Source of the DNA: Lenzites betulinus
Lineage: Eukaryota; Basidiomycota; Agaricomycetes; Polyporales; Polyporaceae
Direction of reading: 5' to 3'
Assembly (NCBI GenBank): GCA_022264855.1
Contig: JABYQU010000006.1
Span: 682,001 to 746,000, forward strand
Length of the DNA stretch: 64,000 bases
This document shows, in pieces, positions 19,151-31,454 of the stretch (positions within the stretch are counted from its first letter, which is position 1; every line of letters begins with the position of its first letter). The notes under the pieces are model-generated. The model ran no database searches and had not been told where the DNA came from. It was given only the letters and a program-made list of their open reading frames with translations. The position numbers and the translations under genes were made by a program.

Positions 19151-20025
19151 CTGCTCACAATCATTTCCATCAAAACTTTCGTCAGCACGATGCCCATCTA
19201 CGCCTGTGCAGGAGTGTTCCATATGATTTTGAACATGACCTGTCGGCTCGTCGGCGACCAGTGAACCACTGACCATAGCGTCAACCACTATGGCATAGCC
19301 CCCAAACGATGTGATGACATACCTAGAGCCGCTGCGGCGCGCAAACGAGGAACACCTTCGATTGGAATGGCTTGCCTAGAAGATGGCGCGCCGTCAGCGT
19401 GTGACGCGCAAGACGAAGAGATATATTGTACCGTCAAATCGGAGGGTGAGTGAGATGGATTCTGTACGATGTTTCCCGCGAAGAAGTATGAACCCCGGCG
19501 AGATATGCCTGTCATCCTTTCTGGATGGTTGTCGTAGAAGGTACACGGTGGGGTGGAGCAAGTAGGGATATGACTAGAGCGCAGATCCATGGTGGGCAGC
19601 GCGTATGGTTAAAGGTTAAAGAGGTTAACTGACCCGACATTCAACTCGATTGCGCGTGCGGAATCACGTGAAATATCGAACAGACGCCTGTCGTGCTCAG
19701 GCTACCGGCGCCGATCGCGATATCATACAAGCAATGTGCCCTACGTCGTCGAAGTTCCCCAACAGGATCTTTGGCACCATGGGTCAGTCATCAGTATCCA
19801 TAACCGTGGTGAATGCATATTGAAATCAAAATGTCAGACCAGCCCGAAGCAAATTTCTTGCGGTTTGCTACTTGGCTCGCGTTTCACGCCGACAAGTTCG
19901 TTCCCTCTGGGTGAGCATCCCGGGACCCTGGCAGTTACGTTCGGTACATGCACTACATTGGCATAGATACGTAACAAGTCGGGTTGCTTACCCCGTGGTA
20001 GCACAGGTCCGTATTTTTGCAGATG
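19151..20025. other. No convincing gene
   Basis: About 875 bp with short frames only. Possible splice signals are present but I could not chain exons. Confidence 0.4.
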
Positions 20026-20600
20026 CTTACAATATCATTCTGCGCGGAGGCGGGGATAGCTCCGTCGGACCGAGCGGGGGCTTTATCCTGGTGAGTACCA
20101 GGATCATAGTGGCATGACCTATGTAAATCCTACTTGAATCTGTACTGATTACTCCTTGACTCTGGTCCCGGCTCATTTTCGTACCTCGTAGGATTTCGAC
20201 GACGTTCAAAAGGAGAGGCCAGATCATGGCGGAGACGAAATGCATCGACTTAGTGATTGATAGAAGACCTTCGCACTGACTTCGAAAGGTACGTCTTTGT
20301 CTGTGCAATTACTCGCATCTAGCTCCACCGCACATGAACCATCTCACAGGCTGGTGCGGGTACATGCCTGCCATTCGTGCGGCATACACACAGCCATCAA
20401 AGATGGGTCTGAAGTAAGTAAACCCGCTCGTGAGTATGAAGGAGGCGGCAGAGACAATAGCGGACCTCAAGCTGCTCATAGAGACCGAGCTCAACGGCAA
20501 CTTCATCCTTTAACGCGAGATCTCATATCTTACACTGTTCTAGGACCATTTCGTTGTGAAGCAGCAACTGGTAAGCCTTCGTAATTACCACCGCAACCTG
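20026..20600 (+). CDS. Possible small multi-exon gene
   Basis: Several short protein-like pieces follow each other on the plus strand with splice-like borders. ADAYNIILRGGGDSSVGPSGGFIL ends at a strong donor (GTGAGTACC, 20092). DFDDVQKERPDHGGDEMHRLSD starts after a TAG acceptor at about 20190. MPAIRAAYTQPSKMGLK and KEAAETIADLKLLIETELNG follow. The last piece is a plausible amphipathic helix. I could not join all pieces in one frame, so this is a candidate only. No family recognised. Confidence 0.25.
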
Positions 20601-20647
20601 TCCTTTCCGACATCACTTTGCTGATATCGATTATTAAGCCTGACAAT

Positions 20648-21060
20648 ATGTTTTCCGCTCTCTCCTCGCGTCTCGTCCGTGTCCGTATTCCATCCAACGG
20701 CAGCCATGTACACGGAACTCTGGAACGTCAGTTGTCACAATAACACAAAGGCACGACCTCACGTTCAGGCTCTTCCCGGTGGCGCCCCCTCTCGGCGAAG
20801 GCAATGATCAGACTAGTGCCACTCCGGCTTGGCATAACACGCTCTGGCAGGTACGTCGTAGCCCCCTCCAGCGCGTTTCCTCACCAACTGATGGACTTGC
20901 GCTTCGTCCCAAGGGGTTCCACTTTGGCTTCTGGATATGCGCTGATCTATGAGCACTTGGAGGAACGCGTAGGAACTCTGACGCATTGCGCCTGACTCGA
21001 GTGCTTACGCTGTAATCCAATCTTCTGCTTGCGGAGGTCTTTGCCATAAACCGGTATCAG
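20648..21060 (+). CDS. Possible small gene, N-terminal exon
   Basis: An exon starting ATG at 20648 encodes MFSALSSRLVRVRIPSNG, an arginine- and serine-rich, acid-free N-terminus like a mitochondrial targeting signal. A candidate intron (GTCAGTTG ... TTCAG, about 20728-20767) would lead to LFPVAPPLGEGNDQTSATP, ending at a GTACGT donor at 20850. Too short to assign; low confidence. Confidence 0.2.
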
Positions 21061-21600
21061 ACATTCCGAAGGAGCGCGTTAATATTAACAATGCAGAGTA
21101 CGCGTGCGCCGTCTGCGTCAAGATCCGGTCCATATAGACATCAAGATCGTGGAAAATCAGTCAACAACCGCGCATGGTACATCTCCTGCCTCCCCAGAAC
21201 GCACAAAGCGCCAGTTGACACGCAGAGTGAAGAAGAGCTCGACGCGCGCAACGTTCAAGCTTTTGTGGGGTAGTTACCGATGAAAACGCAGTTATAGCGC
21301 GGGAGTTCGTTGCGCCATGACGGAGTTGCGCATATATTCGCGGTGCATGTCGTCTACGCTGGGGCTGAACGGTCGCTTGACGCGTAGTAAGTAGCGACAG
21401 CGGAACGGAGGACCTATGCGCGGTTGATACAGTCAAGTGCCAGCGGGAGGTCAGTATCCGAAACGGGAGGGTCATCAGGACTCTGAGCGTGCTCGATGAC
21501 GAAGCAAGCAGCCAGGACGGGCAGATCCGATAAAACGATGTGTTCAGCAAGAGATTCGACGGCTCGGGGTAATATGGCTCAAAGTAGTACTGCATCTAAC
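21061..21600. other. No gene seen
   Basis: Only overlapping short frames on both strands; no repeat or recognised motif. Confidence 0.4.
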
Positions 21601-21609
21601 AGCCCAGTG

Positions 21610-22330
21610 AGCGTCAGCAGCGTACACTCACGGGTAGTTATAGATGCAGCGACTTATGGGGCATCCGGGCAACTTGAAGGACGACAAACCCGCTCTCACG
21701 TGGCCCTCGAGGGCATGGGAAGACAGCGTACTCACTGACTGGCTCCAGGCCCACTCTGCAGCCTGAGATATGAAGCCACCAAACCGTCGCTCGCCGCCCA
21801 CCGTTCAAACGTTCACTGACGATACGAGATAGTATAGAACTTCTCTCGTACACCTCGTCCATGGATAGCGGAGCAGTGCCGGCCGAGCGTGTACCGGTGT
21901 ATCGAGCGTCGACTTTGCAGTACAAGTCCACATGATCAGTGAATGATGGCCGACTACTGTAACAGATGATGTCTGCCACCTCAAAGTCCATTAGTGTGGT
22001 GATACTATACTGGGGTATCTGAGTACGTTTATATAAGAGCTCAGCTAGCTCAAACTCCAGCCGGTTGGTGTTCGTAGAGGCGCGGGGGAACCAGGGGGTA
22101 AATTGGTACCATCGGCGGAATCGAAAGGAAGGCCTTAAACATGTATTAGACCTAATATGTATACGAGGCATCTGACAGGGACTCTTACCATAGAGTACGG
22201 TAAGCAGCTCGACGTGCCCCGGTGGATCCAAGGACTCGTCATGGCAATTTTGGTGCTCAGCAAACGGCGAGACTTGTGGCTTCAGCAGCTTCAGCGCAAG
22301 GTCGTCATCGACGTCGTCGAAAGCTAGAAT
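21610..22330 (-). CDS. Hypothetical minus-strand gene fragments
   Basis: Two stretches look coding. The first (about 22330-22205) reads FDDVDDDLALKLLKPQ ... DPPGHVELLTVLY and ends at a GTAAGA donor; an exon after it (GLPFDSADGTNLPPG...) closes at about 22046. The second starts at an ATG near 21992 and reads MDFEVADIICYSSRPSF ... MDEVYERSSILSRIV ... ATVWWLHISG. They may belong to two genes or to one broken gene. No family recognised. Confidence 0.3.
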
Positions 22331-22686
22331 AGGGGGGCTGGACTAGGGCAAGGTGAAAGTCTTGGCTCGCGGTCGATTGCAATGGGTGGGATTGTGGACA
22401 TGGGCACTACTGATATGTTGAGTGAGGCGAGAAAATTACTTACACAATTTCTCAGATGTGGCGCAATAGGGCACCTGTGTTCATATGCGGAATGAGTCTT
22501 GCGACGTGGATGGCGAGGCATTTTGGGCACCAGGTGCAGCTGAGTGGGCGAGTGCACGGTCAGCTCTCTATCAATAAGTATAGAGATGACGCACTGGGAA
22601 ATTATGGGCCGCAGTCACCCGTTAGCATTTCAAGCCTGACTCAAGATCTGGACTCGGTTGCCAGGCTACATACCAGGTAGTGTTGC

Positions 22687-22947
22687 TTGTCGTACGCCAG
22701 GGCGCATGTCCACTCCTCCCACCCATCGTCCTCGTCGCTCGAACGCGAACTTCCATCCTGCAAATGTTCTCCTCCAGGACAAGTCGTTCAGGAAGAAGTT
22801 ACGCATGAGGCTCAGCGTAAGGCTATGGTCAAGCTAAGAGAGATTGACTTACGGCGTGTCGCCCTGCTCGAGCAGCGCTCATGTATGAGCAGGACATTTG
22901 TGATAGCGAGTATGCAACTCGCCATCCTTCAACGTCAACGTTATTAA
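22687..22947 (+). CDS. Charged helical fragment
   Basis: A short plus-strand frame with a coiled-coil-like core (QVVQEEVTHEAQRKAMVKLR, EIDLRRVALLEQR). It resembles the helical parts of the RING/coiled-coil genes at the left of the window, but no RING motif is visible nearby. Possibly a remnant. Confidence 0.25.
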   Translation: MSYARAHVHSSHPSSSSLERELPSCKCSPPGQVVQEEVTHEAQRKAMVKLREIDLRRVALLEQRSCMSRTFVIASMQLAILQRQRY

Positions 22948-23290
22948 TACTGCTTGTCGCCAGCGTGAAGACTCTCGCACCAGACTCTGTCCCCCAGCTC
23001 TGCCGCTACCATGTTGAGGCTTGCGTGAGCAGACGCCGAGGCCACCATCCAAAGAACCTCGGCCTCTGGGTATCTATATCAACGCTCTCATCGCCAGGCG
23101 AGTGGCAGTCTAATTAATGAGAAGAGGCCAGGGTGAAGCGGCGAGCGCCAATTGCAAGTGCTTCCCGTACATAAATTCGATCAATCTGGAAGATTCAGTG
23201 TATTAAAACAATCAAACCTTTTAAACATTGACGGGGCAACAAGTCAAAACACGGATATGGCAAATAGGATGATCCTCAGGCAAATTGGCA

Positions 23291-23515
23291 GGGATCGAGA
23301 GGGATGGGGACGTGAGGACGCGAGGACGTGAGGGCGGGAGGACGCGAGGACGTGAGGGCGGGAGGACGCGAGGACGTGAGGGCGGGAGGACGCGAGGATA
23401 CGAGGGTGCGAGGACGTGAGGGTGCGAGAACGTGAGGGTGCAAGGGCGCGAGGACGCGAGGGCGCGAGGACGCGAGGACGCGAGGACGCGAGGACGCGAG
23501 GGCCCGAGGGCCCGA
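23291..23515. repeat. GAGGACGCGAGG minisatellite
   Basis: About 225 bp built from imperfect repeats of GAGGACGYGAGG and GTGAGGGYG units, purine-rich on the plus strand. A minus-strand frame of 102 codons runs through it (repeated VLASSRPH), which is a by-product of the repeat. Confidence 0.8.
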
Positions 23516-23632
23516 GGAGCATAAGGCTCGACAAACAGCGGCGGGAATGCATTTCAGATGCTGGACTTCATTGGATAGTACACATCGCGGGGCACAGCAC
23601 TTTCTTCACTACAACGTACATGAAAACACCTT

Positions 23633-24915
23633 CTACAACATGACGAAGACGTTCGGGCCGACTCGGAGCTCGAGGGCACCGCGCAGCTGAGCAGTGGCAC
23701 GTTCCATGGCATCGAAGAAAGGTCCATTGACCTTCAAGTGGGGTCAGGATGTTTTCTCAGGACAGGCATTTAGCTACTGACCTCCTGCATCATCTCAACG
23801 GCATCGTATATTTCTGTGAAGACCTGAAAGCCTCCACGCAAGTCAGCGACACACAGATCAGTGACGCTGTCTCTGTTCGGAAGCATCGGCGGAGACGACG
23901 CCACGACATCGATATCCTCCTGAAAAGACATAAGCAAGACACGGGAGCTTTAAGCAAAACTGGAAGTGTACCTGGAGGGCCATCAAAATACGACCTTGCT
24001 TGACAGTGAGCTCGTCGAGGTCGGACTGAACAACAGCGTATTTGGCTAACACCGCCTCCAAGCCCTCTGGGGTGAAAGGCGCCCACATAGACACGATCCG
24101 ACTGGTGATGGCGAACAGCGCGCCAGAGCGCGTCTCGACTAGGCTGCGCAGACTGGATAGTTCCGCTAGTTCATGCAGCCAAGCCTTTGCGGAGGCAACG
24201 GCTTCGTCTGGCAATGAGGCGGAATTCAGGGGCTGAATAAGGCGGCGTACGTCAGGCTGCCCCGCCGTTTATCAGTGTACGGTACAAGGCGGAACGTCGA
24301 AGGGGACTTACCGTCGGAGCACCCAAAGCAAGCAGCATTGCCTTATTGTCATTCAACCGGCGGCGGCCGGTGCTCAGCTCAAGCTCGAGGACGACTATCA
24401 ACTTATTGAACGTGTTGAGAGCGTCGCTGTATTGGAGGCGGTCGACTTCGGGCAGCCGAGCCTTGCCGCCCTCGTACATGGTCTCGAACTGGTAAACGTG
24501 AGCAACAGCTTAGTACGAATAGTGACAGATGTACACACGTTGCGTAGCCGCGTCTGCGCGGTGTCGAAAACGCGTGCCATATCTACAAGAGAGTTGGTGA
24601 GCTTGTCGAGGCCACCCTTTCTGGCTATCTTCCTAGCGTTCTCCATGATTTCAACCTTGGCCTCATGGCGATAGTCTTGGTTAAGGGCATTCAAGACGGC
24701 GTCGGCTGCCGCTACCCATTCTTCGGGATCACGGCCGAAACCAGCAGGGCGCAAGACCCTACACTTCTCAGACAACGCCATCTCAGGTAAGACGGCAACT
24801 GGGCCACTCACCGTCGAACATCGACAAGTAATTCAGCCTGGGCGCCGTCGATGACATTGCGCATAGCGGTAAGATCACACATGGCATTGGCAGCCGAGAT
24901 GGGGTGGGTAGACAT
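23633..24915 (-). CDS. Hypothetical helical protein, intact seven-exon gene
   Basis: From the ATG complementary to 24915-24913, GT-AG introns can be removed in frame at every junction down to a TAG at 23635-23633. The protein (about 300 aa) begins MSTHPISAANAMCDLT and is almost entirely helical: VLNALNQDYRHEAKVEIMEN, KLTNSLVDMARVFDTAQTRL, YSDALNTFNKLIVVLELELS, AWLHELAELSSLRSLVETRS, VLAKYAVVQSDLDELTVKQG. There is no signal peptide or membrane segment. All introns are about 50 nt. The consistent splicing and lack of damage argue for a functional gene. No family recognised; a bundle-forming helical protein is the most that can be inferred. Confidence 0.65.
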
Positions 24916-25592
24916 AGTGAAAAATCTGAGGGAGAGAAAGTCACTGCTAGTGAGATGTTTGGGGTTGAGTATGAGAGGAGGCGAACGATGGCACAGATTA
25001 TAAGTCGGCGTACTGCTCAAAGACAGACATAGCTTCCTTTGTCCCAAGTGCCTAGCCAGGCCTATCGTGCACACATCCTCTGCCCTGCCGAGTGGCACTA
25101 GCGTGGAACCCATCGGCACTTACACGTGTCTGAGCTGTGGAAGAACGGGAGAGCATTTCAGAATGCCGATACACTGCAGGGAAAGAGAGCGGGGCAGCAC
25201 TAGAAGGAAAACCGGAGTACATCATGGTAGGCCGGGTGAAGAAGGATCATTTCGCGCGGAGAGCGCTCGTCTTACTAGGCCGTGTCAGACCATCAACTTG
25301 CCCATTACTTCCCTGCTTGCCTACGTGCGCAACCACGCAAATATAAGCCAGAGATGTAGCCGGTCTGTTGACGAAAGTCTCGCCTGGATGTGTGGATAAT
25401 GTGAGGGTCGGGAGCGTTACTTGGCCCCGACAAGGCGCAACGTCGATCTAAGCCCTTGATGATATCGCAGCATCGTACTTATACTAAGTACTACTAACCG
25501 TTCGTTATAATTATACATACATTTCGTAATTGAAAATACACACTCCCCTGCAATTCACCTCTTCGCGCTCGTTCTCGTTATCCAAGCCCCCC
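24916..25592. other. Divergent intergenic region, no gene
   Basis: About 680 bp between the minus-strand helical gene and the plus-strand Med25-like gene, both reading away from it. It must contain both promoters; an AT-rich stretch lies at about 25480-25530. Confidence 0.5.
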
Positions 25593-27991
25593 ATGCCTGG
25601 GGACGCGCTATTCGTCCCCGTCCTTGTCCTCGTCCTCGTCCTCGTTGAGGACTCTGCGCAGATGGCGGCCAGGTGGCCCGACGTCCGAGACTCGTACCTG
25701 CCTATACTGCTCGAGAACCTGCGAACGGCCCACCCATCAGTCCAGGTTCGCTTCTTGTCGCCCTCTCCTCCGTCTTCTCATCATCCGCTTGTTCAGATCG
25801 AAGCGCGATGGCTTACGACGTCCTCGACTTCCCCGGTCGCCACATACTCCATAATGGATGCCGCACAATGCCGTAATGTGCCGGTCCTGGTCCTCGGCCA
25901 GGTCCCCAGCCGCAAAATCTCGCCGCCCGCCATCCAAAACGCAATAAAGGTTGGCTGTCTAAGCCCTCCCCTACAAAAACCCACTCATTTCAAAACGCAG
26001 ATCCTCGGGGCGTCGAGGAGAGGGGTCAACGTCATTCGGCATTTCATTCTCGTCGCTGCCACCGGCCCATCGATGTCCAGCCCGATACACGAAGCAACTC
26101 CCTCCGGATTCGACCCATGGAACGATATCGCGCTGATCCTCAAGCAGGTACGACGCCCCGTGCTCTCTGCGAAGGGTAGCGAGGTGGGCTGATTCCTCAT
26201 TGATTGGCAGGAATATATACGTCTCCATGTCATCCTCAATATCGGCGCTGAAATGCGCACGTATCATGAGCTATTCAAGAGATCGGTGCGCATCTTCGAG
26301 TACTCACGTAGCTCGTCTTCTCAACTCTGTCTTCCCAGCTGCAACTCCAGAGTAATTCAGAAGTTCCTGCGTGGTTCTGTGACTCCCGGAACGTTTCCGG
26401 CCGCTTATCTGACAGGCCACAATTTGTTGTTCGCAGCGCAGGTGAGCACGGCGACTCGCAGCAGGTCATTCCACTTCGTACGTTCTAAATGGTGTTATTT
26501 CGTGCAGTCGCCACGCCTATACCTCCGATATCAAACGGTATTCAGCAAGGTCGATATGGGAACCTGAGTTCTTCGCCTCCGATATTCACGACATCTCCAT
26601 ATCCGGGCGCGCCTTCGACACAGGACTCGCCTCCAGCCATTTCTCCCCAGCATTGTAAGACGTCCACGTCTCCGACCACGCCCCGGAGCCGAGGACGCGG
26701 CTCCGAGTCGCCGAACTCACCTCATGAAGGCGGCAGTAGCGGCAGTCTCGTCACATATCTCCAGCAAATGCACGGCCTAACGAAGAAGAAGAGCTACGGT
26801 GTTAAGGCGCCGAAAAAAAGGTACCCGGACCTCCACTGTTCCATTGCTGGGAGGCCCATATTGCCTCGTCCGCAGGTTCCGAAGTCTGACATATATAGCT
26901 ACCCTTCTTTCGACGGCGCGCAGGCTCCTGAGCCACAAATGCTCGTCTCCGACGCTCAGGATCCGGCTGACCAGTTGCCGTTGGCATCGCCTGTCGTGTG
27001 CACGACTAACGGCGATCGGCGGGCGCGTTTCCGGGGACCTTGGCTGCCGATTGCCCCGCTCGTTTCGTCGACGTCGTCGTCGCCGCCGCCGCCGCCGCAC
27101 AGGCCTACGAACCTGGCATACGACATGCTGGCGGCACTGCAAGACCTCGCGTATATGACCCCGCGCCTCCCCGACTTCGTTACCAATGATCGCGCACAGC
27201 GGGACATGGGCCCAGCGGAGATGCACAATCCGTACGCCGCCCACAATGCGGGCTCCGCGGAAGCACGCGCGTACGCGACCCACTCCGCGGAGGGTCATGC
27301 GCCATATCCGGCGTCGCCGCCCCAGGATCCGCAATTGACCACCTCACCGATGTACTTCGATTCATGTGTCCCACAAAGTACTCCACAATGGTCCCAGCAT
27401 GGCTCGGTTAGCACCTCCTCTACCTCGTCAGCGTCGGCGTCTGCGCCCAGTCCCAGCCACATATCTGCGTATGGCTTCAGCGACACCTCGCGGCAGAACA
27501 ACGACTTCGCGCACGGAAGTTCACCGCCAAGTGGTACGGCCGCGACGTCGTTGTCGATGATCTCCCCCGTACGTCTGCCGGAGAACTCGGATGATCAGCC
27601 GTTCATCATCACGCCTGAGATCGTTGCCAAGTCCGATGCGGACATGGCGGAGGTCCTCCGCTCCGGCGCGCTGCAGGCAAGCATCACCCCCGCGCTATGT
27701 GGAGTCGTGCAAACGATGCTGCCATCGATGAATAACTTTATGTGCGCCCAAGAACAGCCACTTTCTCTTGACAATCTCTATTACCCCTCCATGTCTTCGC
27801 CTCAGGGTCACCGGCTGCGCGCCCCTGAGGAGATCGGCTGCCTGCTCTATGCGAACGGCATCCACTTGGATGGTGAATTCGCCGGGGGGCACGCAGATGG
27901 CGGCCAATTGCAGCACGGCAGAAACTCCGGCAGGTATACGACAGCCATCCCGGACTACCTCTCCCCGCGGGGACAATGGTACTCAACATAA
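25593..27991 (+). CDS. Med25-like protein (Mediator subunit 25, von Willebrand A domain)
   Basis: Six exons (25593-25745, 25797-25949, 26001-26147, 26211-26285, 26339-26441, 26508-27991) give one 704-codon frame. The first about 210 residues look like the Med25 VWA domain: a hydrophobic strand VPVLVLVLVLVEDSAQM, then WPDVRDSYLPILLENLR, FILVAATGPSMSSP, PWNDIALILKQEYIRLHVIL and LQLQSNSEVPAWF. A proline/serine-rich linker follows, then a conserved-looking block SLVTYLQQMHGLTKKKSYGV, then a long disordered tail. In fungi and animals Mediator bridges transcription factors and RNA polymerase II in the nucleus, and the Med25 VWA domain docks it to Mediator. The family call rests on remembered motifs, not on a search. 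The start ATG is the first one that leaves the hydrophobic strand at the N-terminus, as expected for this domain. Confidence 0.6.
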
Positions 27992-28599
27992 CGATACCCC
28001 CCCGCAAGTTGATCTGGTTCTTCTTATGTTGCCATGCTGTCAAGTACTCTCTCGGTGCTGTGCCAATGTCCTCTTCTCTCTCATGGCCGCCGGTGTATGT
28101 GCATTACTACCCGTACATCTCCTGATTCCACTCTCTTTCTCTCAGCCTCTAGGTATCGGCATCGGTGCCTGAATGGTGGGTGCATTACGACGCTCTGGCA
28201 TCTCTGTTTGCGTGTATACCTGTGGTAGATATCTACCCTATCTCCGAATAGCTGTATGTATCCCATGGGTGTTGTGGTTGTATAGAATTTGACCCCCTGT
28301 AGGTTATGTAGCATATTTCTTGAGTGACGCAGGTAGACTCGCTGGGATCATACTCTCCGTGACAGCTAATACCTGACCGCCCTTCGTGGCCCGGCCAAGA
28401 AACGGCAACAGGGCTGCAGCCCCTGTTACGCTTTGCACGCATCTCGGGAGAGCCGCACAAGGAGATCTTCTGCACGCGGTACACCCTTGATTGTGCTGTT
28501 TAGGAAGGTGTGGAACGCGGACGACTTCGATGTGCGTCGGGCTTCCCCATACATGCCGCCGGTCCGCCGCGGAAATGGTCACCTTTTACATTAATGCCA
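27992..28599. other. No gene seen
   Basis: About 600 bp after the Med25-like gene, probably its 3' untranslated region and spacer. No repeat or credible frame. Confidence 0.4.
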
Positions 28600-30918
28600 C
28601 AGGCCACGTGCACGTAGATCTGGTCGTACGTACTTAGTGAAGGACGCGTGTGCACACAGGCGCACGGTTCTTGGGGTCTTCGCGCTGCCCTCGTATCGCC
28701 CCGCGTTGTACTTCGGCGTCGCCAAGATTACTGGAGGGGATTCGTATACTGTGGTTACCAGCAGCGGGGTTCGCAGACGATGCTCCCGAGGCCGGCACGG
28801 TGGGCGAGATGGCTGTGCTGGGAAAGAACATGTTTGTGTGAACGACATGCGCGGAGGCTTCTGTCAACGTCGGACTCGGAGGTGCTGAGTGCTGGTCCGC
28901 ACCTTTTCCGCACAAACGCCTATCGGTAAGAGAAGTTCAACAACTCATTGGCAGCTTGTGCGTGACTTTGCCGGTGGTAAAGGTTCCGGAATAAAGAGGG
29001 TGCAGTCGTCCCCGCCGCTGACCATGTTTGGCGCATGTCAATGGACATATCACCTCGTGGAAACATCGCTGAACGGCCGTAAGGACCAGATAAGACACAC
29101 ATTCCTGCTCGTATTCATTGGATGGAGTCGGTGGTTTGATTATGGGCACTATAGTAGGTCTACTGGTGAAGCGGTGGTGATCATCGGTACAAGGAAAATT
29201 GATATATTAGAGGTGGGTTATGGCGTCGGTCTCTTCAGCGCAGCGGCGATGCGTTGGTCTTAAAAAAGAAGCGAAATTTGTAAGTGCATCACGACATACC
29301 GCAGTGTACTCTTACCCGTAGCAGGAGCTCTGACGACAGTGGACGCCACTATCAACCCATTTAGAACCGGTCTGCTGTCAAATGTGGACGTTCTCAGCGT
29401 GTCGGACGATGTACTGGGAGAGGAGGGCCGCTCACAGCGATATTTGAACTTGGCATTGTATGTGGCCTCACTGACCCATGACGGTATCTTGAATGAATCG
29501 GTCACGACCAATCGTCGACCATCCTCACGCTTGTACCCAAATACGACCGGGATCCAGCGCGGAGGCATACCATTTGAGGCAAGCCATAACCATAGCTGAC
29601 AGCGCCCAGCAGCTCGATGACAGAATACATCGCCGAGCTCGACGGAGGGGCAATGTGTGTGGTCGGGGGGCGTGGATATGGGGACGGACGAATCTGTCTG
29701 GAACCAAGCAGTACCTTGTTCTTTGCTCTCCAACTTTACACCCCCACCGCTTTTGAAGTATCTGAAATGTCGAGCAAACGGAAGGCACGTCGTATGATCC
29801 TGTATCTTCGTTTATTCTAGCATCAGAGGGCGGGCAGATCGGCTTACCTGCTGTGCACCAGATGTCATATCGATCAAATTGGAGTATGGGGCGCTGGCCA
29901 TTGGTGCTGGATTGGACGTAGGACTTTCAATCACAGGGTCCGTTGAGAAGAGATGGAATGAGGGACCCGGTGTTGAGAGCCGCTCCCCCTGAGGTGTTCT
30001 GCGATGATGAGAAGACGCTGCGCCAAAGTCATGCGCTACACCGCCAACGGATGTTCGGTTCAGCCTAGGTGCAGAAGAGATGGATGTCGACCTGGGCGTC
30101 GAACGGACGGCGGGAGGAGGTGTCATAGACAGCACCGTCAGCTGCGATGGGACGGCTCGCTCGCCGGGGTTAGCGGCGCTTTCTCTGCTCAGTTCGTCGC
30201 TGGCACTGATTCAGATAACTTCCAAGACGTAAGGGCCAGAAGCTTACCGCAGAGTAGTGGTTCCAGTCGAATCGCTGAACGTATGAAAGAGCAGTGGTTG
30301 TACCGTGGAGACTCTGATAGGAGGTGTCGGAGGAATGTAAGTCAGATGTGTGGTCTCGAGGGCACGTATCGCGGCACTGGCAGAAAATGCGTAGTCAAAA
30401 GGAGTGCCATAGGTGGATGAGCCGTGCTGTTCTGCCCCAGTGAGTGGCGGAAACGCGAAGGTCATGTGAATATATCGGAGCGGATAATGTTGGCGCATGT
30501 AATAAACCGCGAACGCTACGAGGAGACTGGCAAAGATGTAGCCGAGAGTAAGGAGTGGTTGGGTTCCTGTAGCAGTTGTCGACAGACGCGGTTCGTTTTG
30601 TGTGGTTGCCGAGGGGATCTGCAGAGTGGCGAACGACAGCGGGATGCAATCCATAGATTCCATGATCATGAGAGCTGCCGCGAATGGGCTATCCCTCTTG
30701 GGATCCATTTCGAGGGGATTCACGGTGGAGGGAGATAAAGTGAGAGCCATGAGTAGCAGGGATTCCGCCTGTACGTCGGGAACGCGAAAGCCATCGCGAC
30801 AGAAGGGATTACTTGCGACGAGCCAGACAAAGAGTGTTTTGGGAGGGGCTGTTACGATCTGACCCAACAGGTTTGTTCTGTTTGCTCTTCTTTTTGAACT
30901 CCGAAAGGGAGCCATCAT
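28600..30918 (-). CDS. Hypothetical protein with one membrane segment
   Basis: A minus-strand gene starting at the ATG complementary to 30918-30916. The first long exon (225 codons) is MMAPFRSSKRRANRTN... with a single clear membrane helix LLTLGYIFASLLVAFAVYYM near residue 130, then a threonine/proline-rich region. A GTAAGC donor near 30244 leads over an intron to a second exon (LTVLSMTPPPAVRSTPRSTS ... NLIDMTSGAQQ, about 30147-29850). Downstream pieces look coding but are less certain: WLWLASNGMPPRWIPVVFGY and KREDGRRLVVTDSFKIPSW (about 29630-29440) and a proline/serine-rich stretch near 28880-28700. The layout suggests a single-pass membrane protein with a soluble domain. No family recognised; the 3' limit is a guess. 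Confidence 0.4.
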
Positions 30919-31060
30919 ACCTTCCTTAAGCTTGCAGCCACCCGCTCGGCGCCTAAGCGCGTAAACATCGCGGCCTCTCCCACGAGGCGTGCACCGGGAG
31001 ATGCCGATACCTGGGGTAGGGGTTAGCGGGCCAGGCTCCTACCCACCGCTGCTTCGAGTT

Positions 31061-31079
31061 GGGGGGGGGGGGGGGGGGG
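31061..31079 (+). repeat. G19 homopolymer
   Basis: Nineteen consecutive G residues, able to form G-quadruplexes and prone to length errors. Confidence 0.9.
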
Positions 31080-31320
31080 TTTCAAGTGGGAGGAGATGTG
31101 AGCGGTTCAAACCGCCTGTCGCACCCTTCGCACGGTATCTGGCGCGAGCGCATGCCCGCCTCGCGCCCCTCCGCATCTTTTTCTTTCTTTAACTCCTGTG
31201 TATTTGTAAACCATCACAATGTCGGCGGTTTCACTGAAGCAGACAAACAACAAAACAGAAACAAACTTTGTTTTCCATACGGTGAGATCTAGGTTTTAAG
31301 GTTAGGCAATGACAAGCGGT

Positions 31321-31410
31321 CTGGTAGCGCGGGGCGTTAAGTCTCACACGTTCTCGATAGAATGCGTGAATTAAATGTGTGCTAACCTGGTAGCGCGGGG
31401 CGTTAAGTCT
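31321..31410. repeat. 24-bp direct repeat, retrotransposon debris
   Basis: A 24-bp sequence starting CTGGTAGCGCGGGGCG occurs at 31321-31344 and again at 31387-31410. It contains TGGTAGCGC, the sequence complementary to the 3' end of initiator tRNA-Met that serves as primer-binding site in many LTR elements, but no LTR border is recognisable. Confidence 0.5.
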
Positions 31411-31454
31411 ACCGTACATCGTTAGCTGCCTGCGCTAGGATCTCGTACGTATTA

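Noticed and set aside
26777..27334. 185-codon minus-strand frame opposite the Med25-like gene
   Set aside because: Arginine-rich antisense shadow of the plus-strand coding exon.
31321..31410. TGGTAGCGC as primer-binding site of a retrotransposon
   Set aside because: It occurs twice in a 24-bp direct repeat, but no LTR end precedes it, so a functional primer site cannot be supported.
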